Of a stretch of 26,797 bases of DNA, positions 23,616 to 26,797 are shown piece by piece. Positions within the stretch are counted from its first letter, which is position 1, and each line of letters begins with the position of its first letter. The notes beneath the pieces are model-generated. The model made no database searches. It saw only the letters and a list, made by a program, of their open reading frames with translations, and was not told the DNA's origin. A program made the translations under genes and the position numbers. Source of the stretch: Thermoplasmata archaeon (GTDB taxonomy: Archaea > Thermoplasmatota > Thermoplasmata > Halarchaeoplasmatales > Halarchaeoplasmataceae); NCBI GenBank assembly GCA_019594195.1, contig JAFDTP010000017.1, forward strand, positions 1 through 26,797. The letters run 5' to 3'.

Positions 23616-24026
23616 ATGAAAAACATAGCAGAGGCACTAAGAGATGAAGGTCAGTTGAAAACGCTTTGGCAGGCGATCGAGAAAGCAGATTTAGAAGAGG
23701 TCTTAGAGGAAAAGGGTCCCTACACGATCTTTGCTCCAACCAACAACGCTTTCGACGAGATCTCGAGCGACGATCTGAATGAACTTTTGAACGATCGTGA
23801 CGAATTGGTGAACACTCTGAAGTATCATATAGTCCCAGGAAAATATACTTCTGAAGATGTAGCTAAGATGGATAAAGCCACTTCGCTGACTGGGGAAGAA
23901 ATAACAGTCGATACTTCTCAAGGAGTCAGAGTCAACGAATCCAAGATCATAAAGACGGATGTTGAAAGTTCCAACGGCATCATACACTTCATAAACAAGC
24001 CTATGACACCAGAACATCATGATTGA
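23616..24026 (+). CDS. Fasciclin (FAS1) domain protein without signal peptide
   Basis: A 136-residue protein that is a single FAS1 domain. Hallmarks are GPYTIFAPTNNAFDEI near residues 33-48, YHIVPGKYTSEDV near residue 70, and the C-terminal NGIIHFINKPMTP. FAS1 domains bind other proteins or surface polymers and are usually exported, but this protein starts with MKNIAEALRDEGQLKTL and has no signal peptide or anchor. I chose the ATG at 23616, which has GGAGGTGA six bases upstream, rather than one at 23583. A TATA-like CTATATAC near 23571-23579 gives a leader of about 15 nt. Ends before a strong stem-loop. Confidence 0.88.
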   Translation: MKNIAEALRDEGQLKTLWQAIEKADLEEVLEEKGPYTIFAPTNNAFDEISSDDLNELLNDRDELVNTLKYHIVPGKYTSEDVAKMDKATSLTGEEITVDTSQGVRVNESKIIKTDVESSNGIIHFINKPMTPEHHD

Positions 24027-24046
24027 AGGTCTTGAAAATCTATAGA

Positions 24047-24083
24047 GACCGGCCCTCTTTCTTGATGGCCGGTCATATTTTTT
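24047..24083. terminator. Bidirectional stem-loop terminator
   Basis: GACCGGCC (24047-24054) pairs perfectly with GGCCGGTC (24067-24074) around a 12-nt loop. On the plus strand it is followed by ATATTTTTTAT, the form of an intrinsic terminator for the fasciclin gene. On the minus strand only short T pairs follow, so termination of the opposing small gene is weaker. Most other gene ends in the window have T tracts without a stem. Confidence 0.75.
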
Positions 24084-24096
24084 ATAAAAACACGAT

Positions 24097-24333
24097 TCAC
24101 TGATAGATCATTTCTGAGATCGCATCGTTTTCTTCTCCGGCGAACACGTTGTCGATGTGTTTGAAGGTGAGCGCTAGAACCAGCATCTCTTTTTTATCGA
24201 GTCCGTATCCGAGTTCTTCTTCGACCATCATCTTTACCTCTATAGCCGTGAAGTCCTCGTCTGACTCTTCTACCTTGTCAGCCACAGATTTGCAGGCGTT
24301 CATCGATTCCTCGAACAGTTCTTCGTTGATCAT
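24097..24333 (-). CDS. Small acidic protein of unknown function (78 residues)
   Basis: A soluble, acidic, helix-predicting 78-residue protein with one Cys (residue 14) and many Glu/Asp. No family recognised. The ATG at 24333 is about 26 bp from a TATA-like AGTATTAATATC on the minus strand (about 24355-24364), predicting a leaderless message, which argues that it is a real gene. A frame on the opposite strand covers the same DNA but lacks such support. It ends 14 bp after the strong stem-loop seen from the plus strand and converges on the fasciclin gene. Confidence 0.6.
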   Translation of the reverse strand: MINEELFEESMNACKSVADKVEESDEDFTAIEVKMMVEEELGYGLDKKEMLVLALTFKHIDNVFAGEENDAISEMIYQ

Positions 24334-24527
24334 CAGTTTTAAGTCTTTGGTGTTTAGATATTAATACTTTGCCCCTATATATCCTCTATATCTCAGATCG
24401 TCGTTTTCATGGCTTCAGTGATGCATCTGATAGTTTGTTTTTCTATCCACGGTATAGCAAATATTTTCACCTCTAAAACCACCGCATCCAAGTTTAGGGC
24501 GGTATCACCTAGGATCTAAGTGTGACT
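24334..24527. other. Gap between small acidic gene and catalase
   Basis: Contains the TATA-like promoter of the 78-residue gene (about 24355-24364) and little else. A short minus-strand frame without ATG (24393-24491, from a TTG) follows the catalase stop; it reads like protein for about 30 residues but lacks a good start. Confidence 0.3.
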
Positions 24528-26093
24528 CTACAGAAGGTCTTCGACCACAGGCGCTTCGGCTATCTCCTCATCTGGAAGTTCTAGAAGTTCGTCTGGGATG
24601 GCTTCCTCTATATCTATACCCAAACGTTCCGCTATACCTCGACCCCAGCGCGGATCTGCTTTGTAGAAATGTACCAATTGACGTTTCTGAATGGTTTCAT
24701 CTACCGGTTCCATGTCATCTGCGAAATTGTCCATCAAGTGTTCTCTCTGCTCTTCGTTCATAACTTTTCTGAAAAGGTCGCCGGGCTGCTTGAAGTTGTC
24801 TATCCGCTCCTGCATCTCGTATCTATCAGCGTTGCCTGAAATCTCGAGAGGCGGTTCTTTGACCGAAGGATCTTCGACTGGACCGCCGAAACTGTTTGGC
24901 TCGTAATTCGGACCATCGCCCAGATTTCCATCTGTTCGCATGAAGCCGTTCTGGTGATAGTTGTTCTTCTCCGCGTTCTTCGGTCTGTTGACCGGTATGT
25001 TCTCGAAGTTGGTGCCCAATCTGTAGCGGTGTGCGTCGTCGTATGAAGGGATCCGACCCTGCAGCATCTTATCGGGACTGTGGCCTATGCCCGGGACAAC
25101 GTGAGCGGGGGAGAACGCAGACTGCTCTACATCCTGGAAGAAGTTGTCAGGATTCTCATTTAGCTCGAGAGTCCCGATTTCTATCAGAGGGTAATCTTCG
25201 TGCGGCCACACTCTGGTCAGATCGAAGGGATTGATATGGTAGTCTTCAGCTTCCTGTTCGGGCATTATCTGGGCTTTGAGAGTCCATGTCGGATAATTTC
25301 CCTCTTCTATAGCTTCCCAGAGATCTTCTCTATGGTAATGTGGGTTTTCTCCGGCAAGTCGCTCAGCCTTTTCGGGATCCAGGTTCTTTATGCCCTGGTC
25401 GGTCTTGAAATGGAACTTGACCCAATAGCGTTCTCCTTCTTCGTTGTAAAGCGAGAGAGTATGGCTGGAATAACCGTTCATGTGACGATAACTCGCTGGG
25501 ATACCTCTGTCGCTGAAAAGGATGGTTATCTGGTGTAAAGATTCGGGGGAAAGTGACCAGAAGTCCCATTGAGGGGTCGGATCGTTGAGTCCGCTCCCTG
25601 GCATCTCTTTCTGGGTATGTATGAAATCAGAGAATTTAGATGGATCTCTTACGAAGAAAACTGGAGTGTTGTTTCCTACCAGGTCCCAATTTCCCTCTTC
25701 TGTATAGAACTTGACCGCGAACCCTCTAGGATCTCGCACGGTATCCGGCGAGCCTCTTGAGCCAGCTACTGTAGAAAATCGGACGAAAACGTCTGTTTCC
25801 TTCCCCTCTTCAGAGAACAGATCGGCCATAGTATAATCGCTTATCTCGTCGTTAGTCACGGTGAAGGTACCGAAAGCGCCCCCACCTTTCGCGTGAACGA
25901 TCCTTTCCGGTATCTCTTCTCTATTGAACTGAGCCATCTTTTCGAGATAATGGTAATCTTCCATCAAAAGCGGGCCTTCGGGACCGGCGCTCTTTGAGTT
26001 TTGATTATCCGGTACAGATTCTCCAGAGTTAGTTGTAAGTGTCTTTCTTTCCTCTTCCTCCTCAACCTTCTCATATTTTTCTTCTTTAGCCAT
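24528..26093 (-). CDS. katA: Heme catalase (monofunctional)
   Basis: A 521-residue monofunctional heme catalase that converts hydrogen peroxide to oxygen and water. Catalytic His H67 is in [12 protein letters not shown], Asn N141 in GNNTPVFF, and the heme-ligand Tyr Y351 with R347 in [14 protein letters not shown]. The length fits small-subunit catalases (clade 3), with an acidic, Glu-rich N-terminal extension of about 35 residues and an acidic C-terminal tail that add to the halophile-like character. ATG at 26093. It diverges from cbiX, with the 90-bp gap holding both promoters. Such catalases are patchy in archaea and frequently exchanged with bacteria. Confidence 0.95.
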   Translation of the reverse strand: MAKEEKYEKVEEEEERKTLTTNSGESVPDNQNSKSAGPEGPLLMEDYHYLEKMAQFNREEIPERIVHAKGGGAFGTFTVTNDEISDYTMADLFSEEGKETDVFVRFSTVAGSRGSPDTVRDPRGFAVKFYTEEGNWDLVGNNTPVFFVRDPSKFSDFIHTQKEMPGSGLNDPTPQWDFWSLSPESLHQITILFSDRGIPASYRHMNGYSSHTLSLYNEEGERYWVKFHFKTDQGIKNLDPEKAERLAGENPHYHREDLWEAIEEGNYPTWTLKAQIMPEQEAEDYHINPFDLTRVWPHEDYPLIEIGTLELNENPDNFFQDVEQSAFSPAHVVPGIGHSPDKMLQGRIPSYDDAHRYRLGTNFENIPVNRPKNAEKNNYHQNGFMRTDGNLGDGPNYEPNSFGGPVEDPSVKEPPLEISGNADRYEMQERIDNFKQPGDLFRKVMNEEQREHLMDNFADDMEPVDETIQKRQLVHFYKADPRWGRGIAERLGIDIEEAIPDELLELPDEEIAEAPVVEDLL

Positions 26094-26149
26094 ATATATT
26101 CACAGGCTTGATAAAGAACGTACTATAGATATTTGTAATTTACCGATAA

Positions 26150-26163
26150 ATAAAACTTTATAG
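26150..26163 (+). promoter_or_regulatory. Probable TATA box of the cbiX gene
   Basis: AAAACTTTATAG ends about 22 bp before the ATG at 26185, placing transcription start at or next to the start codon, so the message is probably leaderless. Confidence 0.45.
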
Positions 26164-26184
26164 CCTCTTTTAAGATTAAGGGTC

Positions 26185-26562
26185 ATGTCAAAAAAAGGTG
26201 TAGTCCTTTTCTCTCACGGAAGTAAAAGAGAGCAGTCCAATAGAGCTTTCAGAGAACTAGTAGAGGAGATCGAGATCGAGGGTGTAGCGGAGATTGGCCA
26301 CGCCTTCCTGGAATTCACTGAGCCCGGACTTGTAGATGCGGTGGAGGAGATGATCTCTGAAGGAGCGGATAAAATGGTAATAGTTCCCGTATTCTTGTTT
26401 CCTGGTAAACACGTGCGGGATGATCTGCCCGGACTCGTTGAGGAACTGGAAGAAGAAAATGAAGAAGTCGAATTCGTGATCACGGACCTGTTGTCATCTC
26501 ATCCAAGATTCAAAGGATTGATAGAGGAGAGGATAATGGAAGGTTTAGAGAAGTTTCGGTGA
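26185..26562 (+). CDS. cbiX: Short CbiX-type sirohydrochlorin chelatase
   Basis: A 125-residue protein of the short CbiX (CbiXS) type found in archaea, a half-length ancestor-like form that works as a homodimer. Metal-binding histidines are H11 in LFSHGSKRE and H76 in FLFPGKHVRDDLP, with E47-rich helix EFTEPGL between. It inserts cobalt into sirohydrochlorin for cobalamin synthesis, or nickel (CfbA) in F430 makers; no other cobalamin gene is in the window to decide. ATG at 26185. No clear ribosome site, in keeping with a leaderless message. Convergent with an unknown gene at the window end. Confidence 0.85.
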   Translation: MSKKGVVLFSHGSKREQSNRAFRELVEEIEIEGVAEIGHAFLEFTEPGLVDAVEEMISEGADKMVIVPVFLFPGKHVRDDLPGLVEELEEENEEVEFVITDLLSSHPRFKGLIEERIMEGLEKFR

Positions 26563-26578
26563 TCAGAAAAAAATTTCT

Positions 26579-26646
26579 AAAATATGTTACCGTGATTAAC
26601 GTATTTTAAGAAAATATGTTAACCGCGATTAACGTTTTTTGTTAAC
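26579..26646. repeat. Tandem palindromic repeat between convergent genes
   Basis: Two copies, 32 bp apart, of AAAATATGTTA-CCG-GATTAACGT-TTTT: 26579-26607 and 26611-26640. Within each, GTTA...TTAAC forms an interrupted palindrome; the second is GTTAACCGCGATTAAC (26618-26633). A further GTTAAC lies at 26641-26646, at the stop of the opposing gene. Both strands show T tracts after the palindromes, so it could end transcription from both sides. The three sites could also be a protein-binding array. Confidence 0.65.
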
Positions 26647-26797
26647 TTTCGATCGCTAATTTTTCTTTGAATTCTTCGGCGTTCTTTTGATGTTTTTTTA
26701 ATGTGGTTTCATCCATCCTGTCCAGATGAGAAGTCATGATCTTCATCCTGGGTATGTTTTCTATCTTCTCTCTGTGTTTTTTTATGAAACTCCAGTA
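26642..26797 (-). CDS. C-terminal part of an unknown gene, cut by window end
   Basis: The last 51 residues of a minus-strand gene that continues beyond the window. The visible part is charged and helix-like (KKHREKIENIPRMKIMTSH ... ETTLKKHQKNAEEFKEKL) and ends with TAA at 26642-26644, inside the tandem palindromic repeat. The TSHLDRM segment could be a metal-binding loop of a hydrolase, but this is too short to assign. Confidence 0.6.
   Translation of the reverse strand, partial: YWSFIKKHREKIENIPRMKIMTSHLDRMDETTLKKHQKNAEEFKEKLAIES

Noticed and set aside
24149..24364. Plus-strand Ser-rich frame over the small acidic gene
   Set aside because: Serine-rich translation is the usual shadow of Glu/Asp codons on the other strand; the minus-strand gene has the promoter.
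24393..24491. Minus-strand frame of 32 codons from a TTG after the catalase gene
   Set aside because: Reads like plausible protein but has no ATG and only a distant GGTGAT. Without conservation data it cannot be told from chance or a decayed gene.

Overview
The window looks like a chromosomal segment of a euryarchaeal-type archaeon with moderate GC. The pointers are an Orc1/Cdc6 initiator next to an origin-recognition-box-like sequence, TATA boxes about 25 bp upstream of many genes with short or absent leaders, Shine-Dalgarno sequences of the GGAGG/GGTGA type, a KorDABG 2-oxoglutarate:ferredoxin oxidoreductase and a short CbiX. Proteins are rich in Asp and Glu, which suggests a salt-adapted cell. 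Catalase, a cold-shock protein and PAS sensing suggest it meets oxidants and changing conditions. A halophilic or marine Thermoplasmatota-like lineage is my best guess. That is inference; no rRNA or other taxonomic marker is present.

Layout. 1-150: right end of an IS200/IS605-type (TnpB-type) element, abutting and apparently supplying the last codons of a small membrane protein (128-379, -) that sits in an operon with an isoprenylcysteine-methyltransferase-like enzyme (394-1095, -). 1240-4392 (+): a 59-residue unknown protein followed by korD-korA-korB-korG. 4424-9843 (-): a two-gene AddB-like/AddA-like helicase-nuclease operon. 9912-11080 (-): flavodoxin and metal-dependent hydrolase. 11183-11341 (-): an unlisted 52-residue zinc-ribbon protein. 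11442-14140 (-): TldD-TldE protease pair. 14191-15483 (-): a YjdF-like multipass membrane protein.

15484-17162: a probable replication origin (AT-rich DNA, nested inverted repeats and one excellent origin recognition box) directly in front of orc1/cdc6. 17238-20034 (+): threonine-synthase-like enzyme, nitrilase and E1-like (ThiF/MoeB) enzyme, the last two overlapping. 20141-21593 (+): tiny candidate genes, a glycerophosphodiester phosphodiesterase and a small membrane protein. 21594-22167: a 574-bp gene-free stretch holding a compound inverted repeat and further stem-loops. 22168-24333: HTH-PAS regulator (-), cold-shock protein (+), fasciclin-domain protein (+), a strong stem-loop terminator and a small acidic protein (-). 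24528-26797: catalase (-), CbiX (+), a tandem palindromic repeat between converging genes, and the C-terminal piece of an unknown gene cut by the window end.

The genes are mostly housekeeping (2-oxoacid metabolism, DNA repair, peptide turnover, replication initiation, cofactor synthesis). The less ordinary parts are the origin region with its overlapping odd-codon reading frame, the nitrilase/E1 pair, the transposon end rewriting a gene's 3' end, the very small genes hidden in gaps, and the compound inverted repeat near 21.7 kb. I did not see a CRISPR array, tRNA or rRNA.
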